This document shows positions 1 through 7,939 of a stretch of DNA of 31,147 bases, one piece after another. Under the pieces are notes generated by a model. The model had not been told where the DNA came from and ran no database searches. It saw only the letters and a program-made list of their open reading frames with translations. The DNA comes from JBEKYD01 sp049509915 (lineage in GTDB: Bacteria > Acidobacteriota > Terriglobia > Bryobacterales > Bryobacteraceae), in the NCBI GenBank assembly GCA_049509915.1, contig JBEKZL010000050.1:1-31147 (forward strand), read 5' to 3'. Every line of letters starts with the position of its first letter. The first letter of the stretch is position 1. The position numbers and the translations under genes were made by a program.

Positions 1-2
1 AT

Positions 3-218
3 TTCTTCGCCGCCGACCGGGTGGCCCTGGAAACCATGGGGATTCCACCTTACGCGGTGGGTTACCTTCAATACGGGGCGCAGCTCGGGCTGGGTCAATA
101 CGATCTGGCCAAGATCGACGTGATCGGTCCCAAGCCGGAAACGGTGAAGCGAACCTACCGCTTGCACGACCAGGTGCAGCAGCAGTTGAATTGGCTGCGG
201 GATCTGCCCAAGGGGTAA
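3..218 (+). CDS. DUF362-like protein, C-terminal fragment
   Basis: The reading frame is open from the window edge, so only the last 71 or so residues are visible. The tail carries a pattern I associate with the C-terminus of DUF362 proteins: a helix with ADRVALETMGI, then YLQYGAQLGLGQYDL and a closing strand IDVIGPKPE. DUF362 proteins are poorly characterised and often lie near iron-sulfur or sugar-related genes. No cysteine cluster is present in the visible part. The gene ends 70 bases before the enolase-superfamily gene on the same strand, so the two may be co-transcribed. The family call rests on this short tail only. Confidence 0.6.
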   Translation, partial: FFAADRVALETMGIPPYAVGYLQYGAQLGLGQYDLAKIDVIGPKPETVKRTYRLHDQVQQQLNWLRDLPKG

Positions 219-288
219 CGCAATCGGGCCCGCCCCAGACCGCGCGCCATGAATTCGGCAATACTCGACGATGGAGGATCTTTCGTCC

Positions 289-1521
289 ATGACAACGCTA
301 TCCCGCCGCCAACTGTTTCGATTTGCGGCCGTGTTGCCCTGCGCCGGCTTGTTCGGCCGCTACCGGGCCCTGGCGGCGCCCCACCTGAACCGCGTCAAGA
401 TTACCGGCATCCGCGCCATGGCCATCAAGAACATTGCCGGCAACTGCCTCGTCCGCGTCGATACCGATGCCGGGCTGGCGGGTTACGGCGAGGCCGGCGC
501 CACCGGACCGATGGCGCGGGCGCGCATCGAGACCATGAAGGAGCTGCTGATCGGCAAGGATCCGCTCGCGATCGAAGTTCACTTCCAGAACATGACCTCC
601 TTGATGCACACCTACATGGCGCACGTCCCCACCATCAGCGGCATCGATATCGCGCTGTGGGACCTGGCCGGAAAGATTGTCGGGGCGCCGGTATATACCC
701 TGCTCGGCGGCCCTTTCCGCGACTCCATTCCGATGTATTCGCACGGCGATGGTTTCAATATGCTCGACAAGGCCGCCTGCCGCGAATGGGCGCAGAGCAT
801 CAAGGCGATGCCCGAAGGCTTCACGGCTTTCAAGAACGGCATCGCCGCCTTGCTGGGCGTGCCCAGTGCGCGCTTCGCCGCCACGCTGACGACCGGCCAG
901 CTTCGGAACGTGGCGCGCGGTTACGCCAATTGCCGCGAGGCGGTGGGCGACGACATCGACATTGCAGTTCACTGCCACAACGAGCTCGATACGCCTAGCG
1001 CGATCGGGGTAGCCAAGGCCGTCGAACCGATGAATCCGCTGTTCATCGAGGATGCGCTGAACCCGCCATTTTCCGAAGCCTGGATGGCGCTGCGCCGCTC
1101 CACCCGCGTGCCGCTGCTGACTGGAGAGAAGCTGGAAATGGTGCGCGGTTTCAAGCCGTTTATCGATAACCAGGCGGTGGATATCGTCCATCCGGATCTT
1201 TCCTTCGCGGGCGGGTTCACCGGCACCAAGAAAATCGTCGACTACGCCTACCTGTTCCGCACGCCGGTGGCGCTGCACAACGTCGGCTCGCTGGTGCTGA
1301 CTTACGCCAACGCGCATTTCGGTGCGTCCATCGAGAACTTCTATCGTTCCGAAAGCCAGCTCGGCCGGCCCAACCATTACATCGAGAAAATGGCCGCCGG
1401 CAACCCGCCCGAGGTACGGCACAGCCTGCTCAAAGTTCCCACCGGGCCTGGCCTGGGGCTCGAGATCGATCCCGACTTCCTGAAGCGGAATCTGGCGGAC
1501 GGCGAAACTTATTGGGCATGA
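289..1521 (+). CDS. Tat-exported enolase-superfamily (mandelate racemase/sugar-acid dehydratase-like) enzyme
   Basis: A 410-residue member of the mandelate racemase/muconate lactonizing group, which abstracts a proton alpha to a carboxylate in a Mg-dependent reaction. The start at 289 is chosen because GGAGG (273-277) lies 11 bases upstream and the protein then opens with a twin-arginine signal (SRRQLFRF) and an AxA-like site near residue 30. Barrel features: FKNG with Lys182, metal-ligand candidates Glu254 (FIED) and Glu280 (TGEK), and a candidate general acid/base His330 (ALHNVG). Oddity: the segment that usually supplies the first metal Asp (D-x-H in galactonate/mannonate dehydratases) reads HCHNE at 228-232, so the first ligand may be His or may come from elsewhere. 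Export of such an enzyme is also uncommon, since most are cytoplasmic. Substrate is unknown; a sugar-acid dehydratase is most likely. Confidence 0.85.
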   Translation: MTTLSRRQLFRFAAVLPCAGLFGRYRALAAPHLNRVKITGIRAMAIKNIAGNCLVRVDTDAGLAGYGEAGATGPMARARIETMKELLIGKDPLAIEVHFQNMTSLMHTYMAHVPTISGIDIALWDLAGKIVGAPVYTLLGGPFRDSIPMYSHGDGFNMLDKAACREWAQSIKAMPEGFTAFKNGIAALLGVPSARFAATLTTGQLRNVARGYANCREAVGDDIDIAVHCHNELDTPSAIGVAKAVEPMNPLFIEDALNPPFSEAWMALRRSTRVPLLTGEKLEMVRGFKPFIDNQAVDIVHPDLSFAGGFTGTKKIVDYAYLFRTPVALHNVGSLVLTYANAHFGASIENFYRSESQLGRPNHYIEKMAAGNPPEVRHSLLKVPTGPGLGLEIDPDFLKRNLADGETYWA

Positions 1522-1557
1522 CAGGCCCCACCGCGGTTACAAGTCACTCTCCAATGT

Positions 1558-2811
1558 CTACGGTTTGCCCTGCAGTTGCCGCCGGAGCAGATCCAGCGCC
1601 TGTGTGGTGCTGAAGACGCGAATGCGTTTGCGGTCGCCGGGAAATTGGCGATGGGCGGTGCGCACACCCTCTGGGCCGGCAATCCCGATGTAGACGGTGC
1701 CGACGGGCAGGAGCTGGCCGCCGGGTGCGGCTACCGGGTCCGGGCCGGCGGCACCGGTGATGGAAACTCCGTAAGCCGCTCCGGTACGCCGGCTGGCGCC
1801 CATCGCCATGCCCGCCGCGCATTCGGCGCTGACCGGCCCGAAACGTTCCAGCGTTTCCGGGCTCACCCCCAGCAGTTCCACCTTCATCTCGTTTTGATAG
1901 GTCACGAACCCGCCCAGGAAATAGCGCGAACTGCCGGCAGCCGAGGTGATGCGCTCGCCCAACATGCCGCCGGTGCAGCTTTCCGCCACTGCGAGCGTGG
2001 CGTGCGCTTTCGCTAGCAACTCGCCCACCACCAGTTCCAAGGGATCGCCATTGGCCGAATACATGCGGTCGCCCAGCAATAGCTGAATCGGGCCGGCCAC
2101 CTCCGCCAGCAGGCGGTCGGTTTCGGCGACAGTAGAGCAGCGCGCCCGCAGATGGATCTGGATGGTGCCGTCGCTGGCCAGGATGGTAGTAGCCGGATTG
2201 TCGTATTTCTTATAAACCGGCGCGATCAGTTGATCCAGCTCCGATTCGGTGATGCCGGTGGCGCGCATTTCACAGGTGCGGATGGCCAGCGGCGGGACGA
2301 GGCGAGCCAGGCGCGGCCGGCACTGCCGCTCGAACATGGCGCGCAGTTCATAAGGCGGTCCGGGTAGCAGCATCACGACGCTGCCGGACTCCTCCAGCCA
2401 CTGGCCGGGCGCGGTGCCGCGATCGTTGGGAAGCACGTCGGCACCTTCGATGACGAATGCCTGGCGCCGGTTGTTCTCCGCCATTTTCCGCTTCAGCTGG
2501 GCGAAGCGGCGTTCCAGGGCTACGCCGATCGCGGCGTCGAATACCAGCTTACGGTCGAGCGCCTGCGCCACCGCTTCGCGGGTGACGTCGTCCTCGGTCG
2601 GCCCCAGGCCGCCGGAGAGAATCAGCACCGGCGTGCGGCGAACGGCGTGCGCGATGGCATCCGCCAGGCGGTCGCGGTCGTCGCCCACGATGGACTTCGA
2701 CACCACCTCCACGCCCAGTTTATTCAGCTCGCCGGTGAGGTAGAGCGAGTTGGTATCGACGCGATCCGGCGTGAGCATTTCCGAGCCGACCGCGATAATC
2801 TCGGCGTTCAT
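1558..2811 (-). CDS. cinA: CinA-type nicotinamide-nucleotide amidase / ADP-ribose pyrophosphatase family protein
   Basis: A 417-residue protein with the full two-domain CinA layout. The N-terminal MoCF-like (COG1058) domain begins IIAVGSEMLTPDRVDTNS and carries SGGLGPTEDD (66-75). The C-terminal amidase domain has the catalytic-serine segment ESCTGG (277-282) and SITGAAGPD (350-358). Family members deamidate nicotinamide mononucleotide for NAD recycling; the N-terminal domain of some homologues hydrolyses ADP-ribose. The ATG overlaps the stop of the upstream NHL gene by four bases, so it is the last gene of the rimO-yacG-pgpA-NHL-cinA run. Its stop converges on the enolase-family gene with 36 bases between them. 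Confidence 0.95.
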   Translation of the reverse strand: MNAEIIAVGSEMLTPDRVDTNSLYLTGELNKLGVEVVSKSIVGDDRDRLADAIAHAVRRTPVLILSGGLGPTEDDVTREAVAQALDRKLVFDAAIGVALERRFAQLKRKMAENNRRQAFVIEGADVLPNDRGTAPGQWLEESGSVVMLLPGPPYELRAMFERQCRPRLARLVPPLAIRTCEMRATGITESELDQLIAPVYKKYDNPATTILASDGTIQIHLRARCSTVAETDRLLAEVAGPIQLLLGDRMYSANGDPLELVVGELLAKAHATLAVAESCTGGMLGERITSAAGSSRYFLGGFVTYQNEMKVELLGVSPETLERFGPVSAECAAGMAMGASRRTGAAYGVSITGAAGPDPVAAPGGQLLPVGTVYIGIAGPEGVRTAHRQFPGDRKRIRVFSTTQALDLLRRQLQGKP

Positions 2812-3839
2812 CCGATCAACGTCCGCCCCTGAATGCCGGTGTCGACGCGGTACAGAGCGTTGGTAGTGGCAACGACCATGGCGCGCGACGGGGTGAAGGC
2901 GAGACCGACGATACCCGGTCCGGACAGGAACAACTGCGCCTCCCGCTGGGGCGTAATCCGCACCACGCCCTTGCGGCCGCCGATGGAAGCGGCTACGTAC
3001 AGCCGCCCGTCCTGATCGAAGGCCATGCCCTGCGGACGCCCCAGGCCGCGATAGAAAACCTCCACCTCTCCCTGAGTCGAGATGCGGTGGATGGCGTCGA
3101 AGCTGGACGTCGTGGGGCCGGTCACGTACAGCCAGCCGTCCGGTCCGAACGCCAGGTGGTAGGCCGCCAGCGATGGTTCCAGGGTGGCAAAAACGAAAAT
3201 CTGGCGGCTGGGACTGATCTTGAAGAGGGTGCCGCTGCGGTCGCCCACGTACAGGTTTCGCTCATGGTCGAAGGCAATGCCGGTGGCTACCCCCATGCCC
3301 TCCACGTAGACCGACATGCTGCCGTTGGCGGTCACCTGGTAGATGTAGCCTTCGTAGCGGCTGGAGATGTGCAGCCGCCCGTCGGGGTCGAAAGCCAAGC
3401 CGGTGGCGTTCATCAGTTCGTTGAGGAACGGCTTCATTTGGAAGTTCAGGTCGATGCGATAAACCGCGACCTGGACTTTCTGGCCGCGCGAGCCGCTGAA
3501 GGTGGTGTAGATGTTGCCCATCGCATCCACGGCGGGGTTGGCCACCGGGTGCAGGCTGTCGGCGATTTGCACGCCGATATCGCAGGACCACGATTCGCTC
3601 GACTGCTTGCCGCTTTCGACGATCAGATCGCCCGCCACGGCGCCTTCCGGCACGCGCGCGATCAGGAACGAATCCGAGCCGATCACAATAGGCGCGCCCA
3701 CCTCGCCGATGGTGACGCGAGGCCGTTCCGCCTTGGCGAAGCCCTTCCCCCGAATCTGAAGCTCGCCACCGGCGATGGCGGCAGGAGGCGTGACTTCGGC
3801 GATTTGCGGGCGCGCATCAGACGGTTTCCGGAGGGCCAT
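2808..3839 (-). CDS. IPT/TIG plus NHL/SMP-30-type beta-propeller protein
   Basis: A 343-residue protein. Residues 10-95 resemble an IPT/TIG immunoglobulin-like domain (ITPPAAIAGGELQIRGKGF-type opening, here VTPPAAIAGG). Residues 100-340 form a propeller of repeats with the spacing x-G-(L/I)-A-F-D-x-x-G-x-L-Y-V, for example ATGLAFDPDGRLHIS, ATGIAFDHERNLYVG and PQGMAFDQDGRLYVA. Such propellers bind ligands or proteins, or act as lactonase-like enzymes. No signal peptide or membrane segment is visible, which is unusual for an IPT/NHL protein. It starts two bases after pgpA and overlaps cinA by four bases. Its specific role is not recognisable from the context of lipid and NAD-salvage genes. Confidence 0.8.
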   Translation of the reverse strand: MALRKPSDARPQIAEVTPPAAIAGGELQIRGKGFAKAERPRVTIGEVGAPIVIGSDSFLIARVPEGAVAGDLIVESGKQSSESWSCDIGVQIADSLHPVANPAVDAMGNIYTTFSGSRGQKVQVAVYRIDLNFQMKPFLNELMNATGLAFDPDGRLHISSRYEGYIYQVTANGSMSVYVEGMGVATGIAFDHERNLYVGDRSGTLFKISPSRQIFVFATLEPSLAAYHLAFGPDGWLYVTGPTTSSFDAIHRISTQGEVEVFYRGLGRPQGMAFDQDGRLYVAASIGGRKGVVRITPQREAQLFLSGPGIVGLAFTPSRAMVVATTNALYRVDTGIQGRTLIG

Positions 3840-3841
3840 AT

Positions 3842-4318
3842 TTACCTAAGATTGAAACATCCTGCCAACCATAATACAAGTGCGCCGTAAATTCCCGCCA
3901 TGGCATCGTCGGCGTTGATGCCGATCCCGCCGGGCAGACGCTCCAATTGGCGCACCGGAAAAGGCTTCCAAATGTCGAACAGCCGGAAGAGTAAGAACGC
4001 GGCCAACACACCGATGGCGCCCCAGCGCGCCACCCCGGCCAAAGTAATCCACTGTCCGAGCACTTCGTCCACCACCACGAATCCAGGGTCCTCGATGCCG
4101 CTGTGCCGCGCGACCACTCCAGAGGCCCACACTGCCGGCCAAGCCAGGGCGGCGGCCAGCAGAGCGAAATGCCAGGCCGCGAAACCGGCGTAGTGATGGA
4201 GCACCAAGGCAATGGCGACCCCTGCGGCGGACCCGGCGGTGCCCGGCCCCCAGGGGAAACGGCCGCAGCCAAACCAGGTGGCAATGGCGTAGGCGGCGCG
4301 GGGACGGGGGCTATTCAC
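3842..4318 (-). CDS. pgpA: Phosphatidylglycerophosphatase A
   Basis: A membrane phosphatase that removes the phosphate from phosphatidylglycerophosphate, the last step to phosphatidylglycerol. Family signatures are clear: GCGRFPWGPGTAGS near the N-terminus, DPGFVVVDEVLGQW in the middle, and LFDIWKPFPVRQLE followed by GGIGINADDAMAGI near the C-terminus, with three or four hydrophobic helices. I chose the GTG at 4316-4318, giving 158 residues, because the frame upstream (another GTG at 4367-4369) runs through a repeat element and adds residues foreign to the family. GGGAGG inside that repeat lies 13 bases upstream of the chosen GTG and may serve as its ribosome binding site. Third gene in the rimO operon; stop lies 2 bases before the NHL gene. 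Confidence 0.88.
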   Translation of the reverse strand: MNSPRPRAAYAIATWFGCGRFPWGPGTAGSAAGVAIALVLHHYAGFAAWHFALLAAALAWPAVWASGVVARHSGIEDPGFVVVDEVLGQWITLAGVARWGAIGVLAAFLLFRLFDIWKPFPVRQLERLPGGIGINADDAMAGIYGALVLWLAGCFNLR

Positions 4319-4321
4319 GAT

Positions 4322-4400
4322 GTGGGACAGGCCTCCCGGCCTGTCTGCACAGGCTGAATGTTTCTCCACTTGGCTCGACAGGCCAAGAGGCCTGTCCCAC
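4322..4400. repeat. REP/BIME-like double hairpin between yacG and pgpA
   Basis: A composite palindrome. The outer ends gtgggacaggcct (4322-4334) and aggcctgtcccac (4388-4400) are perfect 13-base inverted repeats. Each end forms its own hairpin: gacaggcc-tccc-ggcctgtc at 4326-4345 and gacaggcc-aaga-ggcctgtc at 4377-4396. Two head-to-head hairpins with a short spacer match the layout of bacterial interspersed mosaic elements. The element abuts the yacG stop codon and carries the likely ribosome binding site of pgpA, so it may affect messenger stability or translation. Copy number elsewhere in the genome cannot be seen here. Confidence 0.85.
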
Positions 4401-4570
4401 TAGGACTCTTCATCGTCATTGGCGTCGGCCGGCCCAAACTGAACCGGTTCATGAATCACGTACCTGCCGGTGGCCCAGTTGCTCAGGTCCATCACGCGGC
4501 AGCGCTCGCTGCAAAACGGGAACTCCGCGCCGCCCGGCGATACGTCTTTCTTGCAGATGGGACACTTCAT
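4400..4570 (-). CDS. yacG: YacG-family zinc-binding DNA gyrase inhibitor
   Basis: A 56-residue protein beginning MKCPICKKDV. It has the YacG treble-clef pattern: a CPIC pair (Cys3, Cys6) followed by FCSERC (about residues 20-25), so four cysteines as C-x2-C and C-x3-C for one zinc. The tail is acidic (DANDDEES), as in many homologues. YacG binds GyrB and inhibits gyrase in E. coli; the role here is inferred by homology. The ATG overlaps the rimO TGA by four bases (ATGA), which supports translational coupling and the reality of this small gene. The TAG stop touches the repeat element downstream. Confidence 0.88.
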   Translation of the reverse strand: MKCPICKKDVSPGGAEFPFCSERCRVMDLSNWATGRYVIHEPVQFGPADANDDEES

Positions 4571-5952
4571 AGCGCCAGTTGTACCAGGGCGGAAGCTGCC
4601 GGCGCCAGGCCCGCGGGCTCGGTCGCGGCCAGCAGCGTCCCTACCAGATCGTAATCGTGCGCCGCGGTCACGCGCAAGGGGCGAATTTCACCCCGGCGCG
4701 GCGCGGCCCCTTCCACGTCGTTCACCAGGGCGACGCCATCGATTTCCGGCGCCTGCGTCATCAGCCGCGCCTTCCACAGCAGGTCGGTTTCCTGGGAAGT
4801 CCCTTCCACCAGAACCGGCAACTTTCTACCCACCAGCGCACGGTTGCGGGCGCGCGCGATGCGGCGCTGCAACGCCATCAGCCGCCGCCTCCGGTTCTGC
4901 CTGGTGCGGCCATCCACTTTCCCATCTAAGGCGAAACTGGCGCTGCTGTCTTCATCGGAATAGACAAACACGCCCAGGTTATCGAACCTGGCCGCCTCCA
5001 CAAACTGGCACAGCTGGTCGAAATCCTCGCGGGTTTCGCCGGGAAAGCCCACGATGAAGCTGGTACGGATGGCCACGCCGGGAATCGTGCGCCGGATTCG
5101 CTCGATCAGCTTCAGGAAAATCTCGCCCGAGCCGCCCCGCTTCATGCGTTTCAACACGGCCGCGCTCGAGTGCTGCAGCGGCATGTCGATGTATTTGGTC
5201 AGGGAGTCGTGAGCGGCGATGGTGTCGAGCAGCCGCTGGGTAACCTTATTGGGATAGGCGTAAAGGAAGCGGATCCATTTTTCGCGTTGTGTGGGAATGC
5301 GGGCGAGCCGGCTGAGCAGGTCCGCCAGACCATCTTTCAGGCCGAGATCCTCGCCGTAGCAGGTGGTATCCTGCCCGATCAGGTTCAATTCGCGTACCCC
5401 CTGCTCCAGCAGGCGGGTGGCTTCGGCGATCACTGATTCGAAGCGGCGGCTGCGGAACTTGCCGCGATACTGCGGGATGACGCAAAAGGTGCAGGGGTGG
5501 TCGCAGCCTTCGGCGATCTTGATGTAGGCGTAATGGCTGGGCGTGGCCAGCACGCGCGGGGTCAGATCGTGATAAAGATAGGCTTCGAGCGGATTCGAGT
5601 CCACCGGCGTGCCTTCGCACAAAGCCACGATGCGCTCCAGCTCATTGGTGCCGACAATGGCGTCCACTTCCGGCATTTCCTTGCGGATGTCGCCCCGGTA
5701 GCGCTCCACCAGGCAGCCGGCCACGATCAGGCGCCTGACGCGGCCCACCTTCTTGTATTCCGCCATTTCCAGGATGGTGTCGACGGATTCCTTCTTGGCG
5801 GGGTCGATGAAGCTGCAGGTATTCACCACCAGGCAATCGGCCTGGTCGGGGTGCGGAGTCAACTCATGGCCCTTGGCCACCAGTTGCCCCATCATGATTT
5901 CGCTGTCCACCAGGTTCTTGGGACAGCCCAAGCTGACAAAGCCGACTTTCAA
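4567..5952 (-). CDS. rimO: Ribosomal protein S12 (Asp) methylthiotransferase
   Basis: A 461-residue radical-SAM enzyme that adds a methylthio group to the conserved aspartate of ribosomal protein S12. The MTTase N-terminal domain supplies cysteines Cys10 (SLGCPKN), Cys46 (NTCSFID) and Cys80 (VAGCLVERY) for the auxiliary cluster. The radical-SAM cluster is C150-DHP-C-TF-C157. A C-terminal TRAM-like region includes a segment beginning LVGRKLPVLVEG. Motif SLGCPKNLVDSE distinguishes RimO from MiaB. The start is TTG at 5950-5952 with AGG a short distance upstream. First gene of the minus-strand operon. Confidence 0.95.
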   Translation of the reverse strand: MKVGFVSLGCPKNLVDSEIMMGQLVAKGHELTPHPDQADCLVVNTCSFIDPAKKESVDTILEMAEYKKVGRVRRLIVAGCLVERYRGDIRKEMPEVDAIVGTNELERIVALCEGTPVDSNPLEAYLYHDLTPRVLATPSHYAYIKIAEGCDHPCTFCVIPQYRGKFRSRRFESVIAEATRLLEQGVRELNLIGQDTTCYGEDLGLKDGLADLLSRLARIPTQREKWIRFLYAYPNKVTQRLLDTIAAHDSLTKYIDMPLQHSSAAVLKRMKRGGSGEIFLKLIERIRRTIPGVAIRTSFIVGFPGETREDFDQLCQFVEAARFDNLGVFVYSDEDSSASFALDGKVDGRTRQNRRRRLMALQRRIARARNRALVGRKLPVLVEGTSQETDLLWKARLMTQAPEIDGVALVNDVEGAAPRRGEIRPLRVTAAHDYDLVGTLLAATEPAGLAPAASALVQLAL

Positions 5953-6090
5953 AGAGTGTACCTATTTGAATTAAAGGAGTGCTGGTCCCAGGATAGCAGG
6001 CTGGGTGGGGAGCGAGCATGATTTGCCGACGAGCGCGGCTCGCCCCGTAGATCCCCGACCGTCTTCCGCCAGAGAGGCCCTCGGCTCAAG

Positions 6091-7218
6091 TCAGGCCGTC
6101 CCTCTTCGGCCCGCCCCATGGTCCTCTGTGACAGCATGGGGCGTGCTGAATGGCTCAACTGCCTCGAGGCGGCTGCGATACTCCACGCGGCTGGTCGGCA
6201 AGCTTTCCGGATATTTCTCCTTCAGAAACTCGATCAACTTCTCGCGCACGTAACAACGGAGGTCCCATGCTTTGGACGAGTCGGACGCGCTTGCCAGGGC
6301 GCGGACCTGAATGGTGCGCTCCGAGGCGTCGCTGACCTGAAGCACGCACACCTTTTGGTCCCATAGGGGCGTGGATTTCAGCACGCGGCCGAATTCCTGA
6401 CGAAGTTCTTCTATGGGCGCGCGGTAATCGCAGTAGAGGTACACGTAGGCGAGCAAGTCGGCAGTGCGCCTGGTCCAGTTTTGAAAAACATGGTCGATGA
6501 AGTAGGATAAGGGCACGACCAGCCGCCGAAGATCCCAGGTGCGTACCACCACATAGGTCGTCAGGATTTCCTCGATCCAACCCCAATCCCCTTCGACAAT
6601 CACCACGTCTTCGAGGTGGATCGGGCCGGTGAGCGCGATCTGCAACCCGGCAATCAGGTTAGAAAGCGTCGATTTCATCGCCATCCCAATCACGAGGCCT
6701 GCCAATCCGGCCGACGCCAGGATACTGGTACCGAGCTGCCTTACCTCGGGAAAGGTCATCAACATGACGCCGGCGGTGATCACCACGACAACGATATTGA
6801 GAACTCGCTGCAGCACGATGATCTGGGTGCGGACCCGGCGCGCCACGAGATTGTCGCTGATGTCGACGCGGTACCTGGCATAGGCCGTATCGGCCGCCAC
6901 CCCGGTAACCAGAATCACCGCCCAGGCGGTTGCCGCGATAGCTCCCAGGCCGACGGCTTGCCGAAGGGCCTGCACCAGTTCCCATCGTACCGGCAGAGCC
7001 GGCAGGGCCAGAATCATTCCGACCAGTGGGAAAATCCAGCGTGTGGGGCCTTCGGCACGCCGCGCTAGCGAATTGTAGATCACGTTGCCTGTGCGACTTG
7101 CCACCCGTTTCGCCAGACGGAAGAGAGCCTGATGCGCGATCAGTGCCAGCAACACCGAGCCGGCCAGAATGCCGGACGGCCACAGCCACACTTTCGAGTT
7201 CGCCCAGAGACTTGCCAC
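6091..7218 (-). CDS. MscS-family mechanosensitive channel
   Basis: A 375-residue small-conductance channel protein of the inner membrane, which opens on membrane tension to release solutes. Several hydrophobic helices occupy residues 10-210. The pore helix and following beta domain are typical: AGLAGLVIGMAMKSTLSN, then LIAGLQIALTGPIHLEDVVIV and WGWIEEILTTYVVVRTWD. The C-terminal alpha/beta vestibule runs to the end. The N-terminal part has more helices than E. coli MscS, closer to MscM/YbdG-like proteins. It stands between rimO and nikR on the same strand with gaps of about 140 and 150 bases, so it may be transcribed separately. Confidence 0.92.
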   Translation of the reverse strand: MASLWANSKVWLWPSGILAGSVLLALIAHQALFRLAKRVASRTGNVIYNSLARRAEGPTRWIFPLVGMILALPALPVRWELVQALRQAVGLGAIAATAWAVILVTGVAADTAYARYRVDISDNLVARRVRTQIIVLQRVLNIVVVVITAGVMLMTFPEVRQLGTSILASAGLAGLVIGMAMKSTLSNLIAGLQIALTGPIHLEDVVIVEGDWGWIEEILTTYVVVRTWDLRRLVVPLSYFIDHVFQNWTRRTADLLAYVYLYCDYRAPIEELRQEFGRVLKSTPLWDQKVCVLQVSDASERTIQVRALASASDSSKAWDLRCYVREKLIEFLKEKYPESLPTSRVEYRSRLEAVEPFSTPHAVTEDHGAGRRGTA

Positions 7219-7369
7219 AATCCCACCCCTCGCAAAAGGAATCGCCTGCGCATGAAGATCCGGCGGCGCGCCGGTCCCCTCTACCTTTCAATTTACCCGT
7301 GTGCGGGCGCGAATCCGCAGGGCCGCGGGCCGTCGGCGGTATCGTGGATCACGAAAGTGGAGGGCACCA

Positions 7370-7816
7370 TCAACCGGGCTGGTGGCCGGCCGGCGGCACG
7401 GTGATGGTCAATTTGCCGTGATGGATGCCCTTGGCGGCGATCAGTTTGTCGGCGATTTCGCGAATGTCCCCGGCCTTGCCTTCGAGCACCAGCACTTCCA
7501 GGCAATTGGAATGATCGAGGTGAACGTGGAGGGTACTGACGATCTGATGGTGATGTTCGTGCTGCATCCCGGTGAGACGGTCGCTCAACTGGCGGACGTG
7601 GTGATCGTAGACCAGGGTCAGCGTGCCGACGACCTGTTGGTTTGGATAGGCGGCTTTTTCCTGAATCAGACCGTCGCGAATCAGGTCCCGAAAGGCCTCC
7701 GAGCGGTTGGCATAACCGCGCTGGGCAATGGAGCGGTCAAATTGCTCCAAAAGATCCGCCGGAATGGCGACGCCGATGCGCGAAAGCTCGCCGGAGGATT
7801 TGGAAGAGGCGCTCAT
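7370..7816 (-). CDS. nikR: Nickel-responsive regulator NikR
   Basis: A 148-residue ribbon-helix-helix repressor with a C-terminal ACT-like nickel domain. The RHH part is residues 10-55 (RIGVAIPADLLEQFD, then RSEAFRDLIRD). Nickel ligands align with E. coli His76, His87, His89 and Cys95 as His86, His97, His99 and Cys105, within a His-rich stretch HEHHH...HVH..H..C. I start at the internal ATG (7814-7816, MSASSK) rather than seven codons upstream because homologues begin close to the RHH strand. No GTATGA/TCATAC-type operator was seen nearby. NikR implies nickel-dependent enzymes (hydrogenase or urease) elsewhere in the genome; a hydrogenase-type HybA/NrfD pair occurs 20 kb away. Confidence 0.93.
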   Translation of the reverse strand: MSASSKSSGELSRIGVAIPADLLEQFDRSIAQRGYANRSEAFRDLIRDGLIQEKAAYPNQQVVGTLTLVYDHHVRQLSDRLTGMQHEHHHQIVSTLHVHLDHSNCLEVLVLEGKAGDIREIADKLIAAKGIHHGKLTITVPPAGHQPG

Positions 7817-7875
7817 GGCATTTTCAAAATACCGCACTTCACCCCTTTTGGTGGCTGTGTATTCGCCATAGTCTC

Positions 7876-7895
7876 TACCCGATTGTGAGCGGGTA
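7876..7895. promoter_or_regulatory. Inverted repeat in the nikR/fecR divergent region
   Basis: TACCCG (7876-7881) and CGGGTA (7890-7895) form a perfect 6-base dyad with an 8-base spacer, between the divergent nikR and FecR genes. It overlaps the -35 element proposed for the FecR operon, as a repressor operator would. It does not match the known NikR operator consensus. Confidence 0.4.
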
Positions 7896-7911
7896 CTGGA
7901 TGTGCTAGACT
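7883..7911 (+). promoter_or_regulatory. Candidate sigma-70 promoter of the FecR/OmpA/CHASE2 operon
   Basis: TTGTGA (7883-7888) and TAGACT (7906-7911) are separated by exactly 17 bases and lie 29 bases before the TTG start at 7940. Each hexamer matches consensus at four of six positions, so this is plausible but not strong. Confidence 0.4.
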
Positions 7912-7939
7912 TCGGCTACGATTTTGGAGGTTCGAGCTA

